Shown: positions 8,533-17,966, numbered from the stretch's first letter. The stretch: 64,000 nucleotides of DNA from MWCO01 sp964488865 (GCA_964488865.1 CAZAWR010000006.1:62001-126000), one strand, 5' to 3'. The notes: generated by a model not told the origin, from the sequence alone. A program made the numbers and translations.

Positions 8533-11500
8533 ATGCATATCAAGAAGCTCGAAATCTCTGGCTTCAAGTCCTTCGTCGACCGCACGGTCGTCCACTTCGA
8601 TCACGACGTCACCGGCATCGTAGGACCGAACGGGTGCGGCAAGTCGAACATCGTGGATGCCATCCGCTGGTGCATGGGGGAGCAGTCCCCCCGGCAGCTC
8701 CGCGGCAAGTCGATGGGTGACGTCATCTTCGCAGGATCCGAGTCCCGCAAGCCGAACGGGTTCGCCGAGGTGACCATCACGTTCTCCAATACCGACGCGG
8801 AGTACGCGCAGACCCTCCCCATCGAGTACCGCGACTACCCCGAAATCGCCATCACACGCAGGCTCTACCGCGATGGGACGAGCGAGTACCTGATCAACAA
8901 GACGCAGGTACGACTCAAGGACCTCAACGACCTTTTTCTGGGAACCGGCGTCGGCAGCAAGGCCTACTCGATCATCGAGCAAGGAAAGATCGGGCTGATC
9001 GTGTCCGCCAAGCCCGAAGACCGGCGTCTCCTGATCGAAGAGGCCGCCGGCATCACGAAGTACAAGCACCGCAAGAAGCAGGCGGAGATCAAGATGGACC
9101 TCACGCGGCAGAACCTGCTGCGCGTGGGAGACATCGTCGCCGAGATCGACCGCAACATGGCCTCGCTCAAGCGCCAGGCGTCCAAGGCGAAGCGCTACCT
9201 CGAATACCGGCAGGAGCACGACGACCTCGTTTTGCACGAGGCGTCGCACCGTTTGCTCGCGATCATCGCTGTGGAGAAGGTCGAGCGCGCCCAGGCTGAC
9301 GAAGCGCGGGAACGGGCGGAGCGCGAGCGGACCGAGGTGTCCACGCGACAGTCAGTGCTGGAAGCGGGTCGGGCGGAGTCCGTGACGCTCGAGCGGCAGG
9401 TGGACAAGGACCAGAACGCTGCCTTTCTGGCCGACAACGAGGTCCGAACCTGCGACGCGAAAGCCCAGCGATCCATGGACCGGCTCCACGTCCTGCAGGA
9501 GCGCCAGCAGGCGGCGACGCAAGAAGGACAGCGCGTGCGCGTGGAGGCAGAACGCTTCCAGAAGGAGCACGCGACCATCCAGGAGAACCTTGCGAACCTC
9601 GAGAACAACGAGGCCGAGCACGCAGAGCGGCTGCGACTCGAGGAAGACAAGCTCCGCCACCGCGAGCAAGAGCAACGGGACGTCGAGTCGCGCACGGCTT
9701 GGCTTCGGACGACCATGGCCAAGAGCACCGCGACAGCTGCGGCTTCCCAGGAGCGCCTGGCGGGGTTCGACCAGCGCGTGGAAGACATGCGGCTGCGCAG
9801 GGAAAGGCTGACGATCGACACCGAGCGCTTCCGTGAGGACCTACGGGAGGCCCAGGACCGTCGCACGTCCTTTGCCGAAACCGCCGCAGGCCTGGAGCAG
9901 GACATGGCGTCGACCACGGAACGCGTGGCGGTGCTGTCAGCAAAAATGCAAGGCCTGCGGGAAGGGATGGTCGCGAGCGACCGCGAGCTCGAGCAGGCCA
10001 AGAACGAGTTGAGCCAGAGCCGGGGGCGACTGCGAGCCTTGGAAGAAGTGCATGCGCGGCTCGAAGGCGTGGGAACGGGAACCCGGGCCCTCGTCGACAC
10101 GCGAGACCCCTGCATTCTCGGCTTGGTGGCAGACCTCATCGAGCCACCGGAAGATCTCCTCAATCCCTTCGCAGCCTTGATGGGAGACCGACTCCAAACG
10201 GTGGTCGTCAACGACCTGGATCGCGCAGCCGCGCTCCTTTCCGACCTCGCGGCGAGGAAGGTCGGTCGTGCGAGTGTGTTGCACGAGAGCCCGCCGTTCG
10301 TGGCGTCCGCGCACCGACTGGACGCCCCCGGCGTGCTCGGCCCTCTGGTCCCGCGGCTCCGGTTCGACCCTCGCTACGAGGCGCTCGCGCAAGCCCTTCT
10401 CGGCGACGCCGTCCTGGTGGAGAGCGACGAGGTCGCGCGGCAACTTCGCGAGCAGGGTTGTCGCGCAACGCTGGTGACGATCTCGGGAACCGTCTACCAC
10501 CCGGACGGCCGCATCAGCGGTGGCGCGGGCGACGACGTGGCTGCAGGGCTTCTGCAGCAGAAGCTCCGCGTGCGGGAGATGCGTCGACGGGTAGCCGACG
10601 ACGAGAAGCGTGCGGAGACAGCGCTTGCCACGCACGCGGCGTTGCGCGGGGAGATCAACGAGACGGGGGACCTCCTCGAGGAAGCGCGAACGACGGAGCG
10701 GGAGGTTCAGCTCGAGAAGGTGACGCTCGACAACGACCTGCGGCGGTCGGACGACCAAATCGCTGCGGTGACGTCGCGGCTCGACGAGATCGCGAGAGAG
10801 GCCGAGGCGCTGGACGCGAAGCTCGACGAGACGGCGCTGGAGCGTGACGAGGCGGAGCGGTCCCTGGCGCGGTCTCGCGCGGAGGCAAAGGGCGCCGCCG
10901 AGGAGCTGGAGCTGGCCGAGCAGGAGTCCCGAACGTGGGCCGAGCGCGTGTCGGAGCAGAAGGAAGTCTGCACGGAACGCAAGATCGAGTTCGCACGCAT
11001 CCGGGAGCAAGCCAACTCCGCTCGTGCCACGCAGGAGCGCCTGGAGCGTTCCATCCACGAGCTGGTCGATCGTGCGCACTCGCTCGAGCAGGAGGTCGTG
11101 GCGTCCTCCGTGGAGCAAGGGCGTGTGGCAGCCGAGCTCTTCGAGCTCAAGGAGCGGATGCTCGACGCGTCCGTGGCGGCGAAGGCGGCGCACCTCGAGT
11201 TCGAGCGTCGCAGGCAAGCGCTGGACGAAGCGCGCAGCGCGCTTGCGATGCACGAGGCGGAGATCAAGACGCTGCGCGATCAGCTGGACAAGGACATGGA
11301 GAGGCAGCGCGGCCACGAGATGGCGCTTCAGAAGCTCGAGCTGGAGCGTGAACACTTGCTCGAAGCTGTGGCGGAGAAGTTCCGCGGACTGCGGCTCGCG
11401 ACCGTGATGGGCGACTATCACATGCGTCTGCCGCCCGATGAGGACCACCGCGCCCGGATCGACGAGCTTGCGAACCTCATCGACCGGATGGGGCCTGTGA

Positions 11501-12126
11501 ACCTCGACGCGATGGAGGAGTTCGACAAGACGAGCGAGCGATTCACCTTCTACACCACGCAGAAGGCGGACCTCGAGAAGGCGCTCTCGGACCTGGAGCA
11601 TGCGATCCAGCAGATGAACCGGGAGAGCAAGCGTCTGTTCCGGAGCACCTTCGACGCCGTCAACGAGCGCTTCCAGGAGATCTTCCCGCGCATGTTCCGC
11701 GGCGGCAAGGCCACCCTCGTGCTCACCAACCCCGAGGACTTGCTTGAAACCGGCGTGGAGATCCGTGCGCAACCGCCCGGGAAGAAGGTCGGCACGATCG
11801 AGCTGCTGAGCGGCGGCGAGAAGGCGCTCACGGCCGTCTCTCTCATCTTCGCCATCTTCCAACACAAGCCTTCGCCCTTCTGCGTGCTGGACGAGGTCGA
11901 TGCGCCTCTGGACGAGGCGAACGTGACCCGTTTCAACGACCTGGTGCGGTCCATGACCGACCGGTCCCAGTTCATCCTGATCACGCACATCAAGCGGACG
12001 ATGCAGTCGGTGGACGTCCTCTACGGCGTCACCATGCAGGAGCCGGGAGTGTCTCGCCTGGTGAGCGTGAAGGTGAACCCTGCCGCGCAGCCGCGTTGGG
12101 TTGCCAGCACGGAGGCGGTGGCGTAG
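8533..12126 (+). CDS. smc: Chromosome segregation ATPase SMC
   Basis: SMC forms the ring-shaped condensin that organises and separates chromosomes, with ScpA and ScpB (not in this window). The 1197-residue protein starts MHIKKLEISGFKSF. It has Walker A GPNGCGKS at residues 31-38 and a long Arg/Glu/Ala-rich coiled coil. The hinge lies at about residues 515-680 (GLVADLIEPPEDLLNPFAAL and a DGRISGG end), followed by the returning coiled coil. The ABC signature LLSGGEKAL is near residue 1091 and Walker B FCVLDEVDAPLD near 1116. The open frame extends upstream to a GTG at 8473, but the family N-terminus fixes the ATG at 8533. Length and domain order are normal. Confidence 0.98.
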   Translation: MHIKKLEISGFKSFVDRTVVHFDHDVTGIVGPNGCGKSNIVDAIRWCMGEQSPRQLRGKSMGDVIFAGSESRKPNGFAEVTITFSNTDAEYAQTLPIEYRDYPEIAITRRLYRDGTSEYLINKTQVRLKDLNDLFLGTGVGSKAYSIIEQGKIGLIVSAKPEDRRLLIEEAAGITKYKHRKKQAEIKMDLTRQNLLRVGDIVAEIDRNMASLKRQASKAKRYLEYRQEHDDLVLHEASHRLLAIIAVEKVERAQADEARERAERERTEVSTRQSVLEAGRAESVTLERQVDKDQNAAFLADNEVRTCDAKAQRSMDRLHVLQERQQAATQEGQRVRVEAERFQKEHATIQENLANLENNEAEHAERLRLEEDKLRHREQEQRDVESRTAWLRTTMAKSTATAAASQERLAGFDQRVEDMRLRRERLTIDTERFREDLREAQDRRTSFAETAAGLEQDMASTTERVAVLSAKMQGLREGMVASDRELEQAKNELSQSRGRLRALEEVHARLEGVGTGTRALVDTRDPCILGLVADLIEPPEDLLNPFAALMGDRLQTVVVNDLDRAAALLSDLAARKVGRASVLHESPPFVASAHRLDAPGVLGPLVPRLRFDPRYEALAQALLGDAVLVESDEVARQLREQGCRATLVTISGTVYHPDGRISGGAGDDVAAGLLQQKLRVREMRRRVADDEKRAETALATHAALRGEINETGDLLEEARTTEREVQLEKVTLDNDLRRSDDQIAAVTSRLDEIAREAEALDAKLDETALERDEAERSLARSRAEAKGAAEELELAEQESRTWAERVSEQKEVCTERKIEFARIREQANSARATQERLERSIHELVDRAHSLEQEVVASSVEQGRVAAELFELKERMLDASVAAKAAHLEFERRRQALDEARSALAMHEAEIKTLRDQLDKDMERQRGHEMALQKLELEREHLLEAVAEKFRGLRLATVMGDYHMRLPPDEDHRARIDELANLIDRMGPVNLDAMEEFDKTSERFTFYTTQKADLEKALSDLEHAIQQMNRESKRLFRSTFDAVNERFQEIFPRMFRGGKATLVLTNPEDLLETGVEIRAQPPGKKVGTIELLSGGEKALTAVSLIFAIFQHKPSPFCVLDEVDAPLDEANVTRFNDLVRSMTDRSQFILITHIKRTMQSVDVLYGVTMQEPGVSRLVSVKVNPAAQPRWVASTEAVA

Positions 12127-12128
12127 AC

Positions 12129-12342
12129 GGTCCCTACCGGGTCAAGGCCCGGCTACGACAATGGACGGATGAGGGACATCAACTAGGAACTGAGAACACG
12201 GAACACGGAACAGAGAACCAGGAACGGGCGGAGCCAGGGGCAACACGCACCACCCAACTCCGCACATACCCTTCTGTGCCTTCTGCGTCCTCTGTGGTTC
12301 TCCGCAGTGCGATCCCGGTACTCACTTCGGGCACACGGTACT
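12129..12342 (+). repeat. Dispersed ~213-bp intergenic repeat, copy A
   Basis: A near copy of this segment occurs at 63781-63992 in the same orientation. It begins 3 bases after the smc stop. The left half contains six 7-base units at 12187-12228 (GAACTGA, GAACACG twice, GAACAGA, GAACCAG, GAACGGG). The right half has pyrimidine-rich 9-base units (CCTTCTGTG, CCTTCTGCG, TCCTCTGTG). GAGAACCA on the left can pair with TGGTTCTC on the right. TACCGGG near the left end mirrors CCCGGTA near the right end. No reading frame is conserved between copies, so it is not a coding repeat. Confidence 0.9.
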
Positions 12343-12388
12343 AGGCTGGCTGCCCGTCATGATCCGCCCCGCCGAACCGCAGCATCCC

Positions 12389-12859
12389 ATGAGCATGTCC
12401 CCTCGCCTTCCCGTCTTCCTGAGCCTTGCCCTTGCGCTTTCTGCCGCTGGTTGCGGCGACGATGACGAAGGCACGGCGGTCGTCTCCCTGGGACCACCCG
12501 CCATGTCGGTCGTCTCCCCTGCGGACGGGGCGTGCGTCGCGCTGCAGGATGACCCGGCCGCGAGCGTGCGGGTGCGTATCGAATTGCAGAACTGGCTGTT
12601 GCGGCCGTACGGCTACTGCGGCGGTGTCTACTCCCAGTGCGGGTTCGCCGTGTTCTTGGTCGACGACCAGGAGGTCGCGCGCGGCGCCGCGCTGGTGACT
12701 GACGTTCCGTTCGCGAGCCTTCCGTCGCCTGCGGGATCGCATCGTGTGCGGGTCGAGCTTCGGAACGACGCGGACGTGGTGGTGATGAACAAGGATGGGG
12801 AACCGCTGACCGACGAGGTGAGCGTGCTCACGGTGGGCGTCGGGGAGAGCTGTCCGTAG
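12389..12859 (+). CDS. Hypothetical lipoprotein
   Basis: About 156 residues with start at MSMSPRLPVF (an ATG at 12359 would add ten). A hydrophobic stretch ends in the lipobox SAAGC, followed by an acidic GDDDEG patch, which should route it to the outer membrane or keep it in the periplasm depending on local sorting rules. The mature part looks like a single beta-sandwich domain: SVVSPADGACV, then RVRIELQN, a GYCGGVYSQCGFAVFLVDDQEV middle with two Cys, and a closing RVELRNDADVVV strand. It ends 6 bases before the convergent L,D-transpeptidase gene. No function recognised. Confidence 0.65.
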   Translation: MSMSPRLPVFLSLALALSAAGCGDDDEGTAVVSLGPPAMSVVSPADGACVALQDDPAASVRVRIELQNWLLRPYGYCGGVYSQCGFAVFLVDDQEVARGAALVTDVPFASLPSPAGSHRVRVELRNDADVVVMNKDGEPLTDEVSVLTVGVGESCP

Positions 12860-12865
12860 CGCGTC

Positions 12866-14491
12866 TCAAGGGTGGATGAAGACGACGGACCCGGTGAGGG
12901 GACGTCGCACGGTGTGCCAGTCCGGTGGAATCTTGGGTTCGGTCCAGTAGAAGAGCCTGCGCGCGTCGTCCGGGGACAGGTTGATGCAGCCGTGGCTGCG
13001 AGGCACGCCGAAGTCGTCGTGCCAGTACGCGGCGTGCAAGGCGTAGCCTCCTTCGAAGTACTGGACGAAGGGGATGTCGTTGAGCTCGAACTCCTCGCCA
13101 ACCTCGGCAGACGCCATGGTCGCCGTGACGTGCTTTCGGTCGATGCGGAAGATGCCTCGCTTGGTTGCCTTGGTCTTGTCGGGGTCGCCCAGCCCAGCTT
13201 CCCCCGTGGACACGAGGGTGGCGAACACGGGCTTGGTGCCGTCGTAGGCCACGAGGGTCTGCTTCGTCACGTTGATGTCGATCCAGCGTTCTCCGTTCTT
13301 GCCCCAGGCGGGCATGCGCCGCGCCGGGTCGAGGCGAGACACTTCGCGGTCTGACACCCAGAAGCCGTCGCTGGTCTGGTAGTGGAGAACGCCTCCGTGG
13401 AAGACCTTCTTGTCGACCAGTTGCACGGCGGATCGACGTTCGAGCGGCTTGGCCTTCCTCCGCTTGCCTTTCTCGATCGTATAGGCATGGGCGTTGCGCG
13501 CACGCACGAGCGCGAAGGGGAAGTCGACCTCCTTGGGTATCTCGTAGCCATGGAACCGGGAACCTGTGATGGGGCGGACGCGATCGACAGGCATGGACTG
13601 TAGGCGTGTCGAGATTCCGTATCGCCGGCCGTCGCGCACGGCGGTGTCGACGAAAGCGAAGCCTTGGTGTCGCATCATCTGGCCGACGACGAGGTCATTC
13701 TTGTTCTTGCCGAGGTTGGCGAGGTTGCCGGGTGGCGAGCGGCCGTCGAGGAACCAGGGGATGTCGAGGTTGGCCTTGGTTTCCCAGAGGGTGGTGGGGT
13801 CGGGGCTCTTGGTCGGGTCCTTCCAACGCAACCACAGGTCGGTGCGGAACGAAGCGCCGCTTTCGTCCTCGAGACCGAGCCATTCGGTCATGCGGGCTTC
13901 GTGGCCGGACTCGGAGGCGGAGGCTTCTTCGAGGGAGGGCAGGCGCGAGTAGATGGGGCCGGGGCGACGCACAATCCCGTACATATACGGGAGTGGATTG
14001 CTCACGTCGGGGCGGCGGGAGGCTGCGCGAACGAGCTCGTGCTGGAGGTCGAGGGTGGCGTTGGTGGGCGACACGCAGACGTGGCCGAAGGGGGCGACGC
14101 GGAACCACCCCCCGGGGCAGCCCTGGTGACCGACGGGCTTGTCGCTGGCGGCGACGATGGCGCCGGCGCGCAGGTAGCCGAGGATGAACGAGTCCTTGTC
14201 GGGCAGCTTATGGACGGGGGTTTCCCAGGCGAGGGCGGCGAGCTTCTTGGTGGAACCCGGCAACGAGAGGTGGTGTTCGGAAGCGGCTCCACCGAGGGAG
14301 ACCTCGGGCGGGGTATTGCCTTCTTCGAAGACGGGGTTCCCGGCGCTGTCCACGGGGCCGGGGCTTGCAATGGCTGGGCTGCTGCTGGACGTCGATTCGG
14401 CGCTGGCGTCCTTGCTGCGTCCGCAGGCGGGGAGGGTGAGAAGGAGGGCGAGGAGCCCGGCTTGGCAGGAGGTTCGGGAGACGCTGTGCAT
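12866..14491 (-). CDS. L,D-transpeptidase (YkuD) lipoprotein
   Basis: A 541-residue cell-wall enzyme. Start chosen at MHSVSRTSCQ, giving lipobox LTLPAC. A Ser/Pro linker and a ~280-residue region of unclear fold containing SH3-like strands lead into the YkuD domain. Its signature HAAYWHDDFGVPRSHGCINL places the catalytic Cys at about residue 502. YkuD enzymes make 3-3 peptidoglycan crosslinks or attach proteins to the wall in the periplasm. The longer upstream frame (to 14614) lacks a plausible signal peptide. It converges on the small lipoprotein gene and diverges from the membrane protein gene at 14648. Confidence 0.92.
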   Translation of the reverse strand: MHSVSRTSCQAGLLALLLTLPACGRSKDASAESTSSSSPAIASPGPVDSAGNPVFEEGNTPPEVSLGGAASEHHLSLPGSTKKLAALAWETPVHKLPDKDSFILGYLRAGAIVAASDKPVGHQGCPGGWFRVAPFGHVCVSPTNATLDLQHELVRAASRRPDVSNPLPYMYGIVRRPGPIYSRLPSLEEASASESGHEARMTEWLGLEDESGASFRTDLWLRWKDPTKSPDPTTLWETKANLDIPWFLDGRSPPGNLANLGKNKNDLVVGQMMRHQGFAFVDTAVRDGRRYGISTRLQSMPVDRVRPITGSRFHGYEIPKEVDFPFALVRARNAHAYTIEKGKRRKAKPLERRSAVQLVDKKVFHGGVLHYQTSDGFWVSDREVSRLDPARRMPAWGKNGERWIDINVTKQTLVAYDGTKPVFATLVSTGEAGLGDPDKTKATKRGIFRIDRKHVTATMASAEVGEEFELNDIPFVQYFEGGYALHAAYWHDDFGVPRSHGCINLSPDDARRLFYWTEPKIPPDWHTVRRPLTGSVVFIHP

Positions 14492-14647
14492 GTTGACCTG
14501 GCGCCCGCCCGGCAACGGCGGGGAGCCTTGGATCTGTCTGGTTGAACCCATTCGGGCAAGTATTTCGCAAGTGCGGGCGACAGCGGGTCGGCCCCCCAGA
14601 AACCGCTCCACCAACCGCAGGGAACCGCGCTATGGTGCGCCCCGCCG

Positions 14648-16627
14648 ATGGATCCCAAGTCGATTTCGCAAATCCTCGAAACCCTCACGCAGCAGTCCTG
14701 GCTTCACGGCGTGAAGGCGGGCCTGGCGGTGCTGGCCTGCGCGTTCATTTACCTGGAATCGCAAGCACATACGGTCACGGAGGACGTACGGGCGCGAATC
14801 CTGAAACGTCTGCCGATGGTCGTGGCGGGCGGCGGGCTGCTGCTGCTGGTGCTGCACTACATGTCCGACAGCGCCAAAGCGCTGGGGGTGTTCAAGACCG
14901 GGGCCCTGCCCATCTTCTTCGTCTTCGCGGCAGCGGTGGGGCTGTTCGCGATCGGCGTCCACGGCACCCGGTACGGGATCCTGCACGACCGCGCGAAGCA
15001 GATCATCGGGGCCATCCTCGCAACCGTCGCCATCCTATTTTTCTTCCTATTCTTCCACCTTTCCTACAAAGACTACTACCACCGGTGGGAGTTCTTTCAC
15101 TACTACATGGGCTCCAAGTACTCCCAGGAGCTCAGCTACAAGCGCATCTACATCTGCGCCGCCATCGCCGACGCCGAGACGGGCAACGAGACCGCGGTCA
15201 AGCGTCGGAAGATGAGGGACCTGTCCGCCACGAACCTGCTGATCCCCTCGAAGCAGTTTTTGGAACAGCCCGAGATCTGCAAGGAGCACTTCTCCGAAGC
15301 GCGGTGGGAGGACTTCAAGACGGACCTGCAGTTCTTCCGTCGTGTTTCGGGCGGTGGGTACTGGAAGGACATGCAGAAGGACCACGGGTACAACCCGCCG
15401 CCGATCTGGACGGTCGCGGGGCACTACCTGTCGTCGCTGCAACCGGCGTCCTCGGAGTACTTCAAGCTGCTGGCGGGGATCGACGTGACGTTGACCGCGT
15501 TGCTGTTTTTGGCCGTGGGGTGGGCGTTCGGGTGGCGGATCACGATTGTGGCGCTGTTATTTTGGGGAACGCAGGAGCCGGCGCCCTTCTATTGGACGGG
15601 AGGGGCGTTCTTGCGCCAGGACTGGTTCTTCCTGGCGGTGCTGTCCGCGTGCCTTGCGCGCAAGAGGTACTTCTTCCTGTCGGGCCTCGCGCTCGCCTAT
15701 TCGGCGGGGTTGCGCATCTTCCCCGTGGTCTTGTGGGCGGGTCCGCTCGCCATCATCGCGTGGGACGTCTACCGAAAGCGGACGCTGCAGCGGACGTATC
15801 TCAAGTTCTTGGCGGGCGGGGCGGTGGCAGTCCTCGTGCTGGTGCCGCTGAGCTTGCACGTGACGGGAGGTACGCACTCCTACAAGGAGTTCATCCACCA
15901 CATCAAGGTGCACCAGAACACGGCGTTGACGAATCACGTCGGGCTACACACCACGATCAAAGCGTCGCCCGACGGGCGGATGAAGTACGCGCGCAACAAC
16001 GCGCTGCTGGACCCGTTCGAGCGCTGGAAGAAGCAGCGAAACGACCGTTTCCAGACGTACAAGGTGCTCTGGGGGGCGATCTTCCTTTCGTTCGGTGGGC
16101 TGCTGTTCTTCGCTCTGCGCAGGACGAAGGCGCTCTGGGTGGGCATGGGATTGTCGCTGATCCTGGTGGTCAGCGCGGCGGAGGCCACCTGCTACTACTG
16201 GTCGATCTGGGTGTTGGCAGCGATGCTGTCCCGGTTGAAACGGCAGATGGAGTGGCCGCTGCTGGCGGTATTCCTTGGCGTGTTCGCGTTCGTGGCCTTC
16301 AAGATCCTGAACGCGCAGGCGGGCGTTCAGCCCTTGCTCGCCATCGCGATCGGCGTCGGCGGCGTGGCCTTGCTCTACTACTACTACCACGAGGCCCTGC
16401 TGAAGTTCGCCCGCAGCAACGGCAGCATGGAGATCGCCATCATCGGGCTCGCCGGGGCCAGCCAGGTGTTCTCCAACCAGTTCTACTTCATCGACGACAA
16501 GTTCACTGCCATCTCGGCTCTGTACGTGGCGTGGACGATGGCTTTCGTGATGGCGTTCTTCCGGTGGCCGCAGACGCAGGTGGCGCTCGACACGTTGCCG
16601 GTCCGTTCGGAATCCCCTGGGACCTAG
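14648..16627 (+). CDS. Polytopic membrane protein, GT-C/GT87-like
   Basis: A 659-residue protein with about 14 hydrophobic segments. After two N-terminal helices and a FFFLFFHLSYKD helix there is a ~120-residue soluble loop with HRWEFFHYYMGSKYSQELSY. Later WTGGAFLRQDWFFLAVL and SAGLRIFPVVLWAGPLA resemble the polyprenol-phosphate-mannose-dependent GT87/DUF2029 pattern of repeated helices with a basic or acidic residue near the membrane surface. I cannot name a substrate. It is followed 65 bases later by pgsA. A spurious 705-residue frame overlaps it in another phase. The hydrophobicity and homogeneous codon use support this frame. Confidence 0.75.
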   Translation: MDPKSISQILETLTQQSWLHGVKAGLAVLACAFIYLESQAHTVTEDVRARILKRLPMVVAGGGLLLLVLHYMSDSAKALGVFKTGALPIFFVFAAAVGLFAIGVHGTRYGILHDRAKQIIGAILATVAILFFFLFFHLSYKDYYHRWEFFHYYMGSKYSQELSYKRIYICAAIADAETGNETAVKRRKMRDLSATNLLIPSKQFLEQPEICKEHFSEARWEDFKTDLQFFRRVSGGGYWKDMQKDHGYNPPPIWTVAGHYLSSLQPASSEYFKLLAGIDVTLTALLFLAVGWAFGWRITIVALLFWGTQEPAPFYWTGGAFLRQDWFFLAVLSACLARKRYFFLSGLALAYSAGLRIFPVVLWAGPLAIIAWDVYRKRTLQRTYLKFLAGGAVAVLVLVPLSLHVTGGTHSYKEFIHHIKVHQNTALTNHVGLHTTIKASPDGRMKYARNNALLDPFERWKKQRNDRFQTYKVLWGAIFLSFGGLLFFALRRTKALWVGMGLSLILVVSAAEATCYYWSIWVLAAMLSRLKRQMEWPLLAVFLGVFAFVAFKILNAQAGVQPLLAIAIGVGGVALLYYYYHEALLKFARSNGSMEIAIIGLAGASQVFSNQFYFIDDKFTAISALYVAWTMAFVMAFFRWPQTQVALDTLPVRSESPGT

Positions 16628-16692
16628 AGCCCGATCCCCTGCCCTTCATTCCCCCGTAGCCAACGATTCCCGGTGCCGGTACAACCGGGGGC

Positions 16693-17385
16693 GTGACGGA
16701 GTCATCTCACCCTCGACCCAGCGCGTCGGACGACCTATCGCCGACGTCGCGACGATCGCGTCGCAAGCAGCGGAGGCGGTCGCTTCGCGAAGACGCGGTG
16801 AACCTCCCGAACCTGCTGACGATGGGGCGGATCCTGGTGATCCCGCTTGTGCTGTACCTGCTCGACCGCGGGGGGCCGTTCGACTGCTACCTCGCGGCGC
16901 TGGTGTTCGTGATGGCGGCGATCACGGACTTTCTCGACGGGTATCTGGCGCGCAAGCGCAACCTCGTGAGCGTGCTCGGCAAGTTCCTGGATCCGCTCGC
17001 AGACAAGTTGATCGTGACGGCGACGCTCGTGTGGTTGGTGACGATGGGCCGGGTGCCGGCGTGGCTGGTGATCATCCTCATCGGCCGGGAGATCACGATC
17101 ACGGCGTTGCGGGGGATCGCGACGACGGAGGGGTTGGTCATCGCGGCGGGAGAGGGTGGGAAGTCGAAGACGGCGTTGCAGATGGTGGGGTTGGTCTGCT
17201 TGATCCTGGGGTACCCCTACCATGTGACCCTCTACGTCGTGGACTTCGGGGTGGTGGACTTGGTGATGGTGGGGCGGGCGTTGATCTACGGGTCGCTGGT
17301 GTTCTCGATCGTGAGCGCGTTCCAGTACGGGAAGTTCTTCGTGGACGCGGTGGAGGCGAAGGCGAAGCGGGCCCGGGTTGGGTAG
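16693..17385 (+). CDS. pgsA: CDP-diacylglycerol--glycerol-3-phosphate 3-phosphatidyltransferase
   Basis: Makes phosphatidylglycerol phosphate, the first committed step to phosphatidylglycerol and cardiolipin, in the inner membrane. The CDP-alcohol phosphotransferase signature DG(x2)AR(x8)G(x3)D(x3)D is complete, from D82 to D104 (DGYLARKRN...GKFLDPLAD). NLPNLLTMGRI, typical of PgsA, is at residues 37-47. About 35 residues before it are Arg/Ser-rich (RRSRRKQRRRS), an extension beyond the usual ~190-residue family length that may bind membrane lipids. The start is a GTG at 16693. Five to six membrane helices are visible. Confidence 0.93.
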   Translation: MTESSHPRPSASDDLSPTSRRSRRKQRRRSLREDAVNLPNLLTMGRILVIPLVLYLLDRGGPFDCYLAALVFVMAAITDFLDGYLARKRNLVSVLGKFLDPLADKLIVTATLVWLVTMGRVPAWLVIILIGREITITALRGIATTEGLVIAAGEGGKSKTALQMVGLVCLILGYPYHVTLYVVDFGVVDLVMVGRALIYGSLVFSIVSAFQYGKFFVDAVEAKAKRARVG

Positions 17386-17472
17386 AGGGAAAAGACGACC
17401 ATGGACACCCCGTTCCACGTCCTGTAGGAGAGGTGCCTTGACGAGCTTGTCGACATTCTGGAGTCACCGACG

Positions 17473-17964
17473 ATGAAGCGAACCGTATCCTGGGTCTTCT
17501 CCGTAGCTCTCCTCGTTTCGCTTGGAGTGGGAGCGTGCTCGAACCAGGGTGAAGGGGAACGGTGCGACCCGAACAACGATAACGAGGACTGCGCGTCGGG
17601 GCTCACGTGTCAGAAGATCGAGGGGCAAGAGTCTCCGCTCTGCTGTCCTCCGGCGAACCGGCCGGCCACCGTCTCGGCCTGCATCCCCGGACAGGTCCTG
17701 CAACCTGACAGCGGTACGACCGACACGGGCACGACCGACACGGGTACGACCGACACGGGCACGACCGACACGGGCACGACCGACACCAGCACAGACACCA
17801 GTATAGACACGTCATCGGATGTGACGTCCGACGTCGAACCAGAAGCTGCACCTGAGGCTGCTCCAGAAGCGGCACCCGAGGCTGCTCCAGAGGCGGCACC
17901 CGAGGCTGCTCCTGACGCCGAGGACGACGTGACCACGGACACGGGAGCAGACGCGGAGGGCTGA
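17473..17964 (+). CDS. Repeat-rich lipoprotein (DTGTT / EAAPEA repeats)
   Basis: This 163-residue protein has a signal peptide ending in the lipobox GVGAC, then a short Cys-rich head (six Cys within residues 31-70: GERCDPN, EDCASGLTCQ, PLCCPP, SACIPG). The rest is low complexity: DTGTT repeated five times, encoded by 15-base units at about 17716-17788, then an EAAPEAAP array at about 17839-17910, and an acidic end. Cys-rich heads with Thr/Asp linkers are typical of myxobacterial surface lipoproteins. The next gene starts 3 bases after its stop. Function unknown. Confidence 0.75.
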   Translation: MKRTVSWVFSVALLVSLGVGACSNQGEGERCDPNNDNEDCASGLTCQKIEGQESPLCCPPANRPATVSACIPGQVLQPDSGTTDTGTTDTGTTDTGTTDTGTTDTSTDTSIDTSSDVTSDVEPEAAPEAAPEAAPEAAPEAAPEAAPDAEDDVTTDTGADAEG

Positions 17965-17966
17965 GG

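Noticed and set aside
9937..11988. 683-residue frame antisense to smc
   Set aside because: Shadow of GC-rich codons opposite a well-supported SMC coiled coil; no recognisable domain.
12187..12228. Heptamer array considered as CRISPR
   Set aside because: Units are 7 bases with no spacers and no cas genes nearby.
14542..16659. 705-residue open frame overlapping the membrane protein gene in another phase
   Set aside because: It is Arg/Gly/Ala-rich with no hydrophobic helices. The other frame gives a plausible polytopic protein and proper start.
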